DNA from: Sphingomonas sp. UNC305MFCol5.2
GTDB taxonomy: Bacteria > Pseudomonadota > Alphaproteobacteria > Sphingomonadales > Sphingomonadaceae
Assembly: GCF_000712135.1 (NCBI RefSeq)
Contig: NZ_JOOE01000001.1
Location: 1,488,001-1,552,000, forward strand
Reading direction: 5' to 3'
DNA length: 64,000 nt
This document shows, in pieces, positions 34,302-42,353 of this stretch. Numbering within the stretch: position 1 is the stretch's first letter; each line of letters opens with the position of its first letter. Below the pieces are notes generated by a model that worked only from the letters and a program-made list of their open reading frames with translations, made no database searches and was not told where the DNA came from. Made by a program: the position numbers and the translations under genes.

Positions 34302-34760
34302 CACCGCGTCAACTCATTGAACTAACGACACTTTATCCATTTCTGGATCAAAGGCGCACCATATTGCCGTTACACACGCAACCGACTCGGGAAGCGGCCG
34401 AATCATCGCGCCTGGCAACGGTTCGCGTCAGCCGCTGGTCGATGCCACTCAAGAAGAGCTTCGGGATACAGGTTGCCGGCGGGCTCGACGATTGTCGTGG
34501 TCAGCGGGCTCTCACCGGAGCCAGCCTCGGAGAGCACGTTGGGCATGAGCCACGAAACCAGACACTGCTCAGTGCAGGTACATCGCCAACGAGGCTGTGG
34601 CTGGGGTATTGAATTGCTCGAGAGATCCTTGTCTGACAGATTTTGCGCGAAGGCAATCGGCAGCGAATTGAACCCGAAAGCCGATGCTCCGCACTAACAG
34701 GCCATGCGACATGGACGAGGCGCGTTGGACGAACGGCTCTCAACAAAGGGTGGGACAAAA

Positions 34761-35321
34761 ATGGCGGCGCGCGGCGACGAGGAGGAACTTCGCCTCATCG
34801 CGAGGGTGGCCGAGCGCGATCTAGAGGCGTTCGAGCACCTCTATCGCATCTATCATCGACGGCTGTCGCGGTTCCTGTTCAATCTCCTTCGCCGGCCGTC
34901 GACGATCGAGGAAGTGTTGAACGACACGATGATGGTGGTCTGGGAAGGCGCTGGGAGCTTCAATGGCGCGAGCAAGCTTTCGACCTGGATCTTCACTATT
35001 GCCTATCGCAAAGCCGCGAAGGCGCTGCGCCGGCGGGACGAGCCGGTCGAGGACGACCGCAGCGAAGAGCTCGTGTCGCCGGATGCCGGCCCCGACGAGG
35101 AACTCGCGCAGGAACGTCGACAGGCGCTGCTCGCCGAAGCCGTGGCGACCCTGTCGCCGGACCACCGGGCAGTCGTGGATCTCACTTATTATCACGAAAT
35201 GGGATATCGCGATATTGCCGGGATCATGGATTGCCCGGTGGATACGGTGAAGACCCGGATGTTTCATGCGCGGCGCCATCTTCGGCGCAAGCTGGGCGGC
35301 GGCCTGGCGGACTGGATATAG
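34761..35321 (+). CDS. ECF sigma factor
   Basis: A 186-residue sigma factor. Region 2 holds LEAFEHLYRIYHRRLSRFL, IEEVLNDTMMVVWEGA and KLSTWIFTIAYRKAAKALRR; region 4 holds LSPDHRAVVDLTYYHEMGYRDIAG with a helix-turn-helix and VKTRMFHARRHLRR. An upstream in-frame ATG at 34704 is less likely than 34761, which follows a purine-rich AAGGGTGGGA. The next gene encodes its zinc-finger anti-sigma factor, 11 bases on. The inducing condition is not evident. Confidence 0.92.
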   Translation: MAARGDEEELRLIARVAERDLEAFEHLYRIYHRRLSRFLFNLLRRPSTIEEVLNDTMMVVWEGAGSFNGASKLSTWIFTIAYRKAAKALRRRDEPVEDDRSEELVSPDAGPDEELAQERRQALLAEAVATLSPDHRAVVDLTYYHEMGYRDIAGIMDCPVDTVKTRMFHARRHLRRKLGGGLADWI

Positions 35322-35332
35322 GATCGATCGCC

Positions 35333-35989
35333 GTGAACAATGTCATCAAACTCCATGGCGATCCGCACGAGCAGACGCAGACGCTGCTTCCCTGGTACGT
35401 CAACGAGACGCTCGATGCCGCCGAGGCGGCGATGGTCGAGGCGCATCTCGTCGAGTGTGCGGATTGCCGGGCCGAACTGCAATTCGAGCGAGGACTGGGG
35501 CGCCGGATCGGAGGGCTTTCGATGGATGTCGAGCAAGGCTGGGCGGCAATGCGCGAGCAACTGGGAACGGCTACGGAGGAAACACCGGCGCCCACGCCCA
35601 TAGCCGCGACCGCGCGCGTGATTCCGTTCTTGCGCCGGCGCATTAACATTGGTTGGGCGATCGCGGGCCAAGCCGCCGCCGCGGCGCTCCTGCTCGTCGC
35701 GTTCGGTTCGCTCCGACAGGCGCCGGGCCCTGCGGAGTATCACGCTTTGGGTTCGGCCGGCACCGCGCAAGCGGGAAATATGGTCGTCCTCTTCCGCCCC
35801 GAAACCGCCGAGCGCGACATCCGCACACTGCTGGACGGTGCGCAGGCGCGCGTGGTGGAGGGGCCGCTAACGACGGGTGCCTGGATATTGCGTGTCGACG
35901 GCGTACGGCGGGACGCGACGGTCGCGAAACTCCGAGCGTCGCCGCGCATCGCGCTCGCCGAGCCGCTGGACGGCGACGGGGCACGGTGA
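35333..35989 (+). CDS. Zinc-finger anti-sigma factor with periplasmic domain
   Basis: A 218-residue single-pass protein. The N-terminal zf-HC2 domain has the ligand set in AHLVECADC (His-x3-Cys-x2-Cys, near residues 37-45), which clamps the sigma factor. A transmembrane helix lies near residues 107-124. The periplasmic C-terminal part contains ARVVEGPLTTGAWILRVDG and KLRASPRIALAEPL, which to my eye resembles the small propeptide-like domains found before subtilases. The start is GTG at 35333. Its stop overlaps the subtilase start (GTGA). A link between protease and anti-sigma is inferred from this overlap and resemblance. Confidence 0.85.
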   Translation: MNNVIKLHGDPHEQTQTLLPWYVNETLDAAEAAMVEAHLVECADCRAELQFERGLGRRIGGLSMDVEQGWAAMREQLGTATEETPAPTPIAATARVIPFLRRRINIGWAIAGQAAAAALLLVAFGSLRQAPGPAEYHALGSAGTAQAGNMVVLFRPETAERDIRTLLDGAQARVVEGPLTTGAWILRVDGVRRDATVAKLRASPRIALAEPLDGDGAR

Positions 35990-37254
35990 AGCGCCTCCTC
36001 ACCCTGCTCGGAGGCGTTTTCGCGCTATGTGCTTCGGCGGTTCTGCCGGCACCGGCCGACGCACATCCGCAGAACGCGACGATTCAGCAGCAGCAGCAGA
36101 CGAGCCGGGAGATCCTCGTCATGCTGCGGCTCCCGCCGTCCCATTTCCGTCCGAACGCAAATTATTCCGGCGCCTATGGCGACAAGGCCTCGGCAAGCGC
36201 GCGTCGCCGGGTCGCGGTGGCGATCGCGCGCCGCAACGGCCTGACGATCGAAGACAATTGGCCGATGCCGCTGCTGGGCGTCGACTGTTTCGTGATGCGC
36301 GTACCGGAGGGCGGCACCGTCGATGACACGTTGGCGCGCCTCACCGGCGACCGACAGGTGCTCTGGGCCCAGCCGATGCAGCTCTACCACGCGCAAGGCG
36401 GCGCACAGCTCGAGAACGATCCACTTTATGCCGTTCAGCCCGCCGCGGGCGCCTGGCGGCTCGCGGACCTTCACCGTGTCGCGACCGGCCGCGGGGTTAC
36501 CGTCGCGGTAATCGACAGCAAGGTCGAGGCCAGCCATCCAGATCTGATCGGCCAGTTCTCGGCCAACCGCGATTTCGTCGTCGACCACCCGACCAACGCC
36601 GAGCAGCATGGCACGGGCGTCGCCGGAGTGATCGGGGCGAAATCCGGCAACGCGCTGGGCATTGCCGGGGTGGCGCCCGGCGCACGGATGCTAGCGCTCC
36701 GCGCCTGCTGGCAGATGCGGCCGGCGGCCGCCACTCCAACGGTCTGTGATACGCTGAGCCTCGCCAAGGCGCTGCATTTCGCGATCGACAGCGATGCCAA
36801 GGTGATCAATCTCAGCCTGAGTGGCCCGTTTGACCCGCTGTTGGCGCGCCTGGTCTCGATCGCGCTGTCACGCCACGTCTCCGTCGTGGCGGCCTATGAT
36901 CCGAGCCTGCCCAAAGGTGGATTTCCCGCCTCGGAGACCGGCGTGATAGCGGTCGCGGATCAGGCTTTGCCGTCGCGGCCCGCCGCGGTGTACGGTGCAC
37001 CGGGCCGCGACGTGCCGACAACACAACCCGGGGGCAAATGGTATTTCGTAAATGGCAGTTCCTACGCGGCGGCCCATGTGAGCGGGCTGCTCGCTTTGGC
37101 CCGCCAGGAACGGGGAGTGGCCGCTTTTCGCATCGCGACGACGCCCGGCGCGCAAGGGAATATTGATGCCTGTGCGACCGTTTTGCCGATCTCGACAAAT
37201 TGCGACTGCCGTTGCGCGCTGGAACGCGCCGTTGCCGGGGCGAGGCACCGCTAG
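35986..37254 (+). CDS. Exported S8-family serine peptidase (subtilase)
   Basis: A 422-residue secreted protease. A signal peptide (cleavage near ADAHPQ, residue 27) and a propeptide-like region with PEGGTVDDTLARLTGDRQVLW precede the catalytic domain. The triad is visible: Asp177 in VAVIDSKVEASHPDL, His208 in EQHGTGVAGVIGAKSG, and Ser359 in NGSSYAAAHVSG. The usual oxyanion-hole motif AAGN is replaced by AAYD near residues 302-305, which may lower or alter activity. The start is GTG at 35986. It overlaps the next gene by 89 bases. Its place behind a sigma/anti-sigma pair suggests a stress-response protease. Confidence 0.88.
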   Translation: MKRLLTLLGGVFALCASAVLPAPADAHPQNATIQQQQQTSREILVMLRLPPSHFRPNANYSGAYGDKASASARRRVAVAIARRNGLTIEDNWPMPLLGVDCFVMRVPEGGTVDDTLARLTGDRQVLWAQPMQLYHAQGGAQLENDPLYAVQPAAGAWRLADLHRVATGRGVTVAVIDSKVEASHPDLIGQFSANRDFVVDHPTNAEQHGTGVAGVIGAKSGNALGIAGVAPGARMLALRACWQMRPAAATPTVCDTLSLAKALHFAIDSDAKVINLSLSGPFDPLLARLVSIALSRHVSVVAAYDPSLPKGGFPASETGVIAVADQALPSRPAAVYGAPGRDVPTTQPGGKWYFVNGSSYAAAHVSGLLALARQERGVAAFRIATTPGAQGNIDACATVLPISTNCDCRCALERAVAGARHR

Positions 37255-37963
37255 AAGATTTCTCCGCGTTCTTCATCATGCCGGCCTGCCGATCGCGATT
37301 TTCGGCATGTGCCAGGTCGCGCCGGCGGGCGCGCAGATCATCGGCAGCGCCAGCGTGGAAAGCGATCTTCGGTTCCGCGGCTATTCGGTGAGCAGCGGCG
37401 ATCCCGCAGCCACCATCGATCTGGGCTACGACCATGAATCGGGGCTCTACGTGAACGGCTCGGCGACCGTCGGCTTCGACCAGTCGGATCCGGCGCTGCT
37501 CGCCTATCAGCTCAACGCCGGCTATGCGGCACGGATAACCCCAAGCGTCTCGATCGATGCCGGCGTGGTCCGAAGCTGGTATACGCGCCACTCCGGCACG
37601 GGCGACACGCACTATACCGAAGCCTATCTCGGCGTGACGGCGCACGGCATCGCGTCGCGCGTCTATTACTCGCCCGATTATCTCCGCCCGGGCGTCCACA
37701 CGCTCTACGCAGAGGTCGAAAGCACATTGCGCCTGGCGCCCAAATGGCGATTGACCGGGCATGCCGGCCTTCTGACTCACCTCAGTGATCCGCCCCGCTA
37801 CACGCCGCGCGAGCATTACGACTGGCGTGTGACGCTCGGCCGAGACCTTGGCAGATTGGACCTGCGCGCCAACCTCTCGGGCTCCGGCCCTGGGCGCGAT
37901 TATTATTCCGGCCGGCGCCACAGCGCCACGGCGCTGACTTTTGGAGCCTCGTTTCCCTTCTGA
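37166..37963 (+). CDS. TorF-family putative porin
   Basis: A 265-residue outer-membrane barrel protein. After a long N-terminus with a signal-like helix (cleavage near PAGAQ, residue 57) the mature part begins GSASVESDLRFRGYSVSSGDPA, a start typical of the TorF/TIGR02001 family, and continues with alternating strands (DLGYDHESGLYVNGSATVG, RITPSVSIDAGVV) to a terminal Phe (GASFPF). AAGGGA precedes the ATG at 37166, which lies inside the subtilase gene. The preceding TTG is a less likely start. The family may pass small solutes; the substrate is unknown. Confidence 0.85.
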   Translation: MPVRPFCRSRQIATAVARWNAPLPGRGTARRFLRVLHHAGLPIAIFGMCQVAPAGAQIIGSASVESDLRFRGYSVSSGDPAATIDLGYDHESGLYVNGSATVGFDQSDPALLAYQLNAGYAARITPSVSIDAGVVRSWYTRHSGTGDTHYTEAYLGVTAHGIASRVYYSPDYLRPGVHTLYAEVESTLRLAPKWRLTGHAGLLTHLSDPPRYTPREHYDWRVTLGRDLGRLDLRANLSGSGPGRDYYSGRRHSATALTFGASFPF

Positions 37964-38106
37964 TCGCCAGCTTTTGAACCTCGCAGCGCGCGGGCGGCAC
38001 TTACGGGATGTCGGCGCGATCGAGCGTCGGTCTCGGCCGCGAGCTCCCCCGGTGTTCGTTCGTCCGCTCCGACCGCGCCGACTCCTTCGAAGGGAGTCGA
38101 CCGAAT

Positions 38107-38487
38107 ATGCAGGATACAGGGAAAGCCCATCCACTTCGCCGCGGCCCGCTGCGGATTTCGGGCGCCGCGGCGCTGCTGACTTTCGCCCTGGCCACCACAG
38201 CGACAGCCCCGGCGACTGCACGATCGCCGGCGCCTCAGAAATATACGGTGGTGATGGCGAACATGAGCTTCGGCAAGCTGCCCGGCGGGGTGAAGGTCGG
38301 TGATACGATTGTCTGGGTCAATCGCGACTCCGTGCCGCACACCGCAACCGCCCGCAACAAAAGCTTCGACGTCCGGGTCCAGCAAGGCCAGAGCGTCAGC
38401 ATGGTCGTGAAGAAGGCGGGAAGCATCGCCTTCTACTGCATCTACCATCCCGCAATGCGCGGCACCCTGGCCGTCGCCGCCCAATGA
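38107..38487 (+). CDS. Exported cupredoxin-domain protein
   Basis: A 126-residue periplasmic copper protein of the plastocyanin/azurin fold. A signal peptide (cleavage near TARSPA, residue 40) precedes the domain. The four type-1 copper ligands are visible: His78 in SVPHTATA, and Cys111, His114 and Met117 in FYCIYHPAMRG. AAGGGAG stands 12 bases before the ATG; the frame upstream to 38008 is not conserved. It is the last gene before a strong terminator and probably carries electrons in the periplasm. Confidence 0.9.
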   Translation: MQDTGKAHPLRRGPLRISGAAALLTFALATTATAPATARSPAPQKYTVVMANMSFGKLPGGVKVGDTIVWVNRDSVPHTATARNKSFDVRVQQGQSVSMVVKKAGSIAFYCIYHPAMRGTLAVAAQ

Positions 38488-38496
38488 GGCGGCGTC

Positions 38497-38529
38497 CGCG
38501 GCCGCGCTCACCCCCTGAGCGCGGCCGCG
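38497..38529. terminator. Bidirectional hairpin terminator
   Basis: Arms of 14 bases (38497-38510 and 38516-38529) are exact complements around CCCCC. It lies in the 42-base gap between the cupredoxin gene and the convergent TylF-type methyltransferase gene. Confidence 0.8.
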
Positions 38530-39225
38530 TCAGCGCTTGACGATCATCCCCTGGCTCCAGGGAAGCGCGATCAAGGTTTCTGTCTTTTCGGCGAAGAATT
38601 CCTCGAACGTCACGCGTACGGCCGGGTCGGCATAGTCGTCACCGAGCAGGATGCCGCCGGGCACCAGGCGCGGATGGAAGAATTCCAGCGCCGCGCGCGT
38701 GCCTTCGGGCAGGTCGAGGTCGAGATGGACGAAGGAGAAGCGCAGCCCCTCCAGCCCCGCCGCGGAGTGCGGGAATATGCCGGGATGAAGGGAGACGCCC
38801 GCAAAGGGGGACAGAAGGTTCTCGACGGCGGCGAGCGTGCCATGGACGCCGCCGAAATGCGCGCCGAGCGCGGTCCCGGAGGCGTCGCGCCCCTGCAACG
38901 TCTCGAACACGTCGAACAAGTGAAGCGGTGTCGCGCCCTTGGCAGCGGCGATCAGGCGAGCGCTGCCGCCCATCAGCACGCCCGCCTCGGCCATCGCGCC
39001 GTCCAGCACGGAAGCGGCCCGCGCGCAGGCGACGAGATGCAGCGCCGCCGTGTCGGCCATCAGCAGGGCGGTCCGGCTCCGGGTCTCGTGCACGAGCGCG
39101 AGGTCGTCGCGGGCCTGCGCGGGCAGCCGCGCCAGCACCGCGCCCCGCCGCGCGAGGAGCCGTCGGGCGAGCGCGCCTTTCCGCGAATGGTAGCGCAGCG
39201 CCGGAGGAACCGGGGCGGATTTCAC
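38530..39225 (-). CDS. TylF/MycF-type O-methyltransferase
   Basis: A 231-residue SAM-dependent enzyme. The family features are the DGAMAEAGVLMGGSARLI segment near residues 74-91, LHLFDVFETLQGRD near 100-113, and the metal and SAM site FVHLDLDLPEGTRAALEFF with LVPGGILLGDDY near 165-200. Relatives methylate sugar hydroxyls on macrolides and other natural products. The start is GTG at 39225, overlapping the barrel-protein stop by four bases. It is the final gene of the leftward eight-gene arm of the biosynthetic locus. Confidence 0.87.
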   Translation of the reverse strand: MKSAPVPPALRYHSRKGALARRLLARRGAVLARLPAQARDDLALVHETRSRTALLMADTAALHLVACARAASVLDGAMAEAGVLMGGSARLIAAAKGATPLHLFDVFETLQGRDASGTALGAHFGGVHGTLAAVENLLSPFAGVSLHPGIFPHSAAGLEGLRFSFVHLDLDLPEGTRAALEFFHPRLVPGGILLGDDYADPAVRVTFEEFFAEKTETLIALPWSQGMIVKR

Positions 39226-40589
39226 AGCCGGACGCGCAGCGATGCCTGCACCACCGTCTGCGATTCGGTCGGCGGCAGGTCGAAATAGACTCGCCGTGTG
39301 CCCCGTGTGCTGCGCACATGGAGCAGTTCTATAAAGCCGGTCAGCCTCGGATTGAACGTCCAGCGACCCGCCGCAGTGAGCGCCCAGCCTTGCTGGCTCT
39401 CGTCGTCATGCGACATCTCGCTGCCATGCTCGCTGGTATCGAAGGCTTCGATCCGGCCCGAGATCTCACCCTCCCCGATTTCCTTCGCGAGCAGCGCATA
39501 AGCGGAGCGATACCGCGTATCGACCCATACGACGCCGTTGGTCTTGAAGCCCATCTGCGTGGTGCCTTCCATCGCCTGGGCGAGGAGCCGCAACCCCGGC
39601 GCAAGCTCGGCGGTGAGCCCCAGGTTCACGAAGCGCGTGCGCCATCCCCATTGGCCCGTGGGCTTGAAAGCTTCCGGATTGCCGCGATTGTCATAGTAGA
39701 AGGCATTGAGCGTCACCGGAACGGGCGGCCGCCATTCGAGACGGCCATAGAAGCCGACGCGGTTGTCGAGCTCGATCAGCGAACGCGTCCGGTCTTCCTG
39801 GAGATGGACGATGAAATCGTTGAGCGGCGGCAGCTCGAAATGGCCGAAGGCAGTGGCCTTGATGTCGTGCAGCGCCCAGCCGCGGAACGAGAGCAAGGTC
39901 CCTGAGGTATCGTTGAGCCCGAACAGGCCGGCCGTTGCCGATATGTCGCTCTTGCCGACCGTCGCCATCATCGAGACCTCGGCGCCGACGACCTTCACTT
40001 CCTCGCCGACCCAGGAATTGATCGCCGAGGGCGTGATCGTGTGCACCGTGCTCCATGCACCACCGGTGGCATGCTCGAGCGATATCTCCGGCCAATAGAG
40101 TCCTGCCTTGGCCGAGAAACTGACATTGCCCGAACGTTCGGGGAGGAAGGTCAGGAACGCCTCCATTAGATCGACTTCGTTCTCCTGATCGCGCTGCCAC
40201 GCGACCGAGACGTTGCCCGCGAGCGAGCCGGTGAAACGCGGCGTCCAGATCAGGTCGGCCTCGATCGGCAGCGGATCGACGCGAAAATCGCCGTCGTCGG
40301 TGCCGGAAAAGCGCGTGATGCTCAGGCCGCCGTCCGAGAAACGACGATGGCCGTCAGCCGCGACCAGCCGCGCATCGAGCAGGATCGAGAGTGTGCGTCC
40401 CGAGAGAATGTCGGTGGATGGCGGCGGTGGCGTTTCGGCAGGCGCCTCCTCCTGCGCGGGATTCTCCCGGGCAGGATCGGCAACCGTGGCCGCATCACGC
40501 GTGGGCCCCGCTTCGGTCTGCGCCCAGGCGTTGCCGGTGCCCGCCAGCAGCAGCGCCGCGAGGAGGGAGGTCTTGGTAACAAGCGTCAT
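39222..40589 (-). CDS. Outer-membrane beta-barrel protein
   Basis: A 455-residue exported protein. A clear signal peptide (MTLVTKTSLLAALLLAGTGNAWAQ) precedes a Pro/Glu-rich stretch (residues 40-58) and a barrel of alternating strands (SILLDARLVAADGHRRF, SGNVSFSAKAGLYWPEISL, GFYGRLEWRPPVPVTLNAFYY, QASLRVRL). I do not recognise a named family; it resembles porin-like proteins of sphingomonads. Its start lies 95 bases inside the 3' end of the amidohydrolase gene. Within the locus it could pass the product or a precursor through the outer membrane. Confidence 0.78.
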   Translation of the reverse strand: MTLVTKTSLLAALLLAGTGNAWAQTEAGPTRDAATVADPARENPAQEEAPAETPPPPSTDILSGRTLSILLDARLVAADGHRRFSDGGLSITRFSGTDDGDFRVDPLPIEADLIWTPRFTGSLAGNVSVAWQRDQENEVDLMEAFLTFLPERSGNVSFSAKAGLYWPEISLEHATGGAWSTVHTITPSAINSWVGEEVKVVGAEVSMMATVGKSDISATAGLFGLNDTSGTLLSFRGWALHDIKATAFGHFELPPLNDFIVHLQEDRTRSLIELDNRVGFYGRLEWRPPVPVTLNAFYYDNRGNPEAFKPTGQWGWRTRFVNLGLTAELAPGLRLLAQAMEGTTQMGFKTNGVVWVDTRYRSAYALLAKEIGEGEISGRIEAFDTSEHGSEMSHDDESQQGWALTAAGRWTFNPRLTGFIELLHVRSTRGTRRVYFDLPPTESQTVVQASLRVRL

Positions 40590-41682
40590 TGGAATGCCCC
40601 ATAGTTGAGAGAGATTCGGTTCCGCGTGGCGGAATGGCCGGGCTCCCATCGCCCGCCGCTGCGCTGGTCCAGCGATTGATGTTGCCACGCCGACGGATGC
40701 GGCCGGCTGCGCCGAGCGCGCCAAGCGCCGGCACGAGATCGAGCCGCGCGACGCGGGGGATGCCGCCTGCCATCACCAGCACGACGTCCTCGGCACGTGC
40801 CTCGAGCAGCGGCTTGGTCAGCACGACGACATCGGCCGGGGCGCCGGGATCGAGCGAAGGCGTCGGCAGGCCGAGACGCCGCGCGGCCGTGGCGCCGACC
40901 GCATCCGCGAGCCGCGCGTTGGACAGGAAGCCGAGGCTGCGGGCGCATTGGAGCTCGTCGAGGAGGTCGCCATCGCCAGTGAGCAAGGAATCGCTCCCCA
41001 GCAGCACGTCGAGGCCGTCTTCGAGCAGTTCGCGCGATGCTGTGCGACCGAGCAGGAACAGGTTCGACGTCGGGCACCAGACCAAAGCCGCACCCGATGC
41101 ACGGAACCGCGACATCGCCTCGCCCTCGATCCCAACGCCGTGGACGGCGATCAGCCGGGGCGAGAGCAGGCCCATGCCATCGAGCCGCTCGACTTCGCCT
41201 GTCGCGACCGCGCTGACACCCTCCGCGACATGCAGGCAAATGCGCGGCGCAGCGGCCGGAAAGGCGAGTTCCGTTGCCATGCCGAGCGAATCTTCGCCGG
41301 CGATACGCGCGACACGCACTGGGAAGTCGCGGTCGAAATCCGGTTCCCAGCGGTCGTGATGGACGACCGTGGTGACGCCGGCGAACAGGTTCTTCCACGC
41401 GCCGGCAAGCAGCGCCTCGCGGCGCGAGAGGGCGTGGCGTTCGGCTATCAGCGCGCCGTGGCGAAGCTGGATGTCGCGCGCCCAGGTATAGGCGTCTGGA
41501 TAAGGCGGTTCGCCGAGCCGGCCGTAATGGTTACGATGGAGATGGTCGTGGGCGTTGATCAGGCCGGGACGGATATGACCTTGGGCGAAGTCGAGCCGGA
41601 TATCGAAATCGCCCGAAGCCGCGACGAGCGTTCCGCCTTCGATCGCCACGTCGCGATCGGGCGTGCGGATCAGGATCCGCAT
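40495..41682 (-). CDS. Amidohydrolase-superfamily enzyme
   Basis: A 395-residue metal-dependent hydrolase of the type that includes guanine deaminase and related aminohydrolases. Metal ligands are visible in GLINAHDHLHRNHYG (HxH near residues 45-47), in ICLHVAEG, in IAVHGVGIEG and in VLLGSDSLLTGDGDLLDEL. The last 60 residues are rich in Gly, Arg and Ala and look non-conserved; they run 95 bases into the next gene, so the true C-terminus may be shorter in function. It follows a methyltransferase gene with a 13-base overlap. The substrate is unknown. Confidence 0.85.
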   Translation of the reverse strand: MRILIRTPDRDVAIEGGTLVAASGDFDIRLDFAQGHIRPGLINAHDHLHRNHYGRLGEPPYPDAYTWARDIQLRHGALIAERHALSRREALLAGAWKNLFAGVTTVVHHDRWEPDFDRDFPVRVARIAGEDSLGMATELAFPAAAPRICLHVAEGVSAVATGEVERLDGMGLLSPRLIAVHGVGIEGEAMSRFRASGAALVWCPTSNLFLLGRTASRELLEDGLDVLLGSDSLLTGDGDLLDELQCARSLGFLSNARLADAVGATAARRLGLPTPSLDPGAPADVVVLTKPLLEARAEDVVLVMAGGIPRVARLDLVPALGALGAAGRIRRRGNINRWTSAAAGDGSPAIPPRGTESLSTMGHSNDACYQDLPPRGAAAGGHRQRLGADRSGAHA

Positions 41683-42353
41683 CGATCTTCCTTCACGAAC
41701 GATAGCGCGAGCACCACCGGGAGCCCGCGATCCGCTTCGTATTGCGCGATCCGTCCGGCGCGCTCGTAGAAAGGCCGGACGGACGGGCCGACCTCCGCCG
41801 CACGAACCGCAGCCAGCCGCAGCCCCGCGGCGCGCGCGGCCTCGCGATGTATCGCCAGTTCGTGGACGTGGTGCTCGACTTCATGGACCTGATCGCCGTG
41901 GCGAAAGGTCCGACGATGACCCGCCGCGTGCGCCGCCGGATGGAAATCGGTGACGATCACCTGCCCGCCCCGCGCGGTGACGCGGCCCAGCTCGGCATAG
42001 GCCCGCGCGCATTCGGAGAGGTGCCCGATCACCAGGCGGCACCAAACCAGGTCGAAGCCGGCATCGGGAAGCGGCAGCGCGCGCACGTCGCCGACCAGTA
42101 GACGGATCGCCGGGTCGAGATCGCCCTGCCCAGCCGCGATCATCTCCGGGCTCAAATCGACTCCGGTCGCCATGGCCGCACCGCAGTCGCGCAGGCGCCG
42201 CCCGGTTCCGCATCCGGCATCGAGCAGGCGCAGGCCGGCGAGTGGCGGTGTCATCTCGGCGACCAGCGAGGCCTCGAGCTGCGAAACCGCATTCTCGGCG
42301 TTGTAGGTCGGCGCCCATAGCCGATAGCCTTCGCGGACCGGCAACGCGCTCAT
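41670..42353 (-). CDS. Class I SAM-dependent methyltransferase
   Basis: A 227-residue methyltransferase. The SAM-binding motif LRLLDAGCGTGRRL lies near residues 42-55, followed by GVDLSPEMIAAGQ, the acidic VGDVRALPLPDAGFDLVWCRLVIGHLS and the post-III segment RGGQVIVTDFHP. The protein resembles small-molecule methyltransferases of the UbiE/BioC type. Its ATG overlaps the stop of the radical SAM gene as ATGA. In the locus it is one of three such enzymes that alternate with two radical SAM proteins. Confidence 0.87.
   Translation of the reverse strand: MSALPVREGYRLWAPTYNAENAVSQLEASLVAEMTPPLAGLRLLDAGCGTGRRLRDCGAAMATGVDLSPEMIAAGQGDLDPAIRLLVGDVRALPLPDAGFDLVWCRLVIGHLSECARAYAELGRVTARGGQVIVTDFHPAAHAAGHRRTFRHGDQVHEVEHHVHELAIHREAARAAGLRLAAVRAAEVGPSVRPFYERAGRIAQYEADRGLPVVLALSFVKEDRCGS

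Larger units (their letters stand above)
33633..34760. other. Decayed, gene-poor region
   Basis: About 1.1 kb with no frame that shows coding character on either strand. It contains two operator-like repeats (33642 and 33719) and a tRNA-like scrap (34268-34301). The last bases should hold the promoter of the ECF sigma gene at 34761. Confidence 0.6.
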
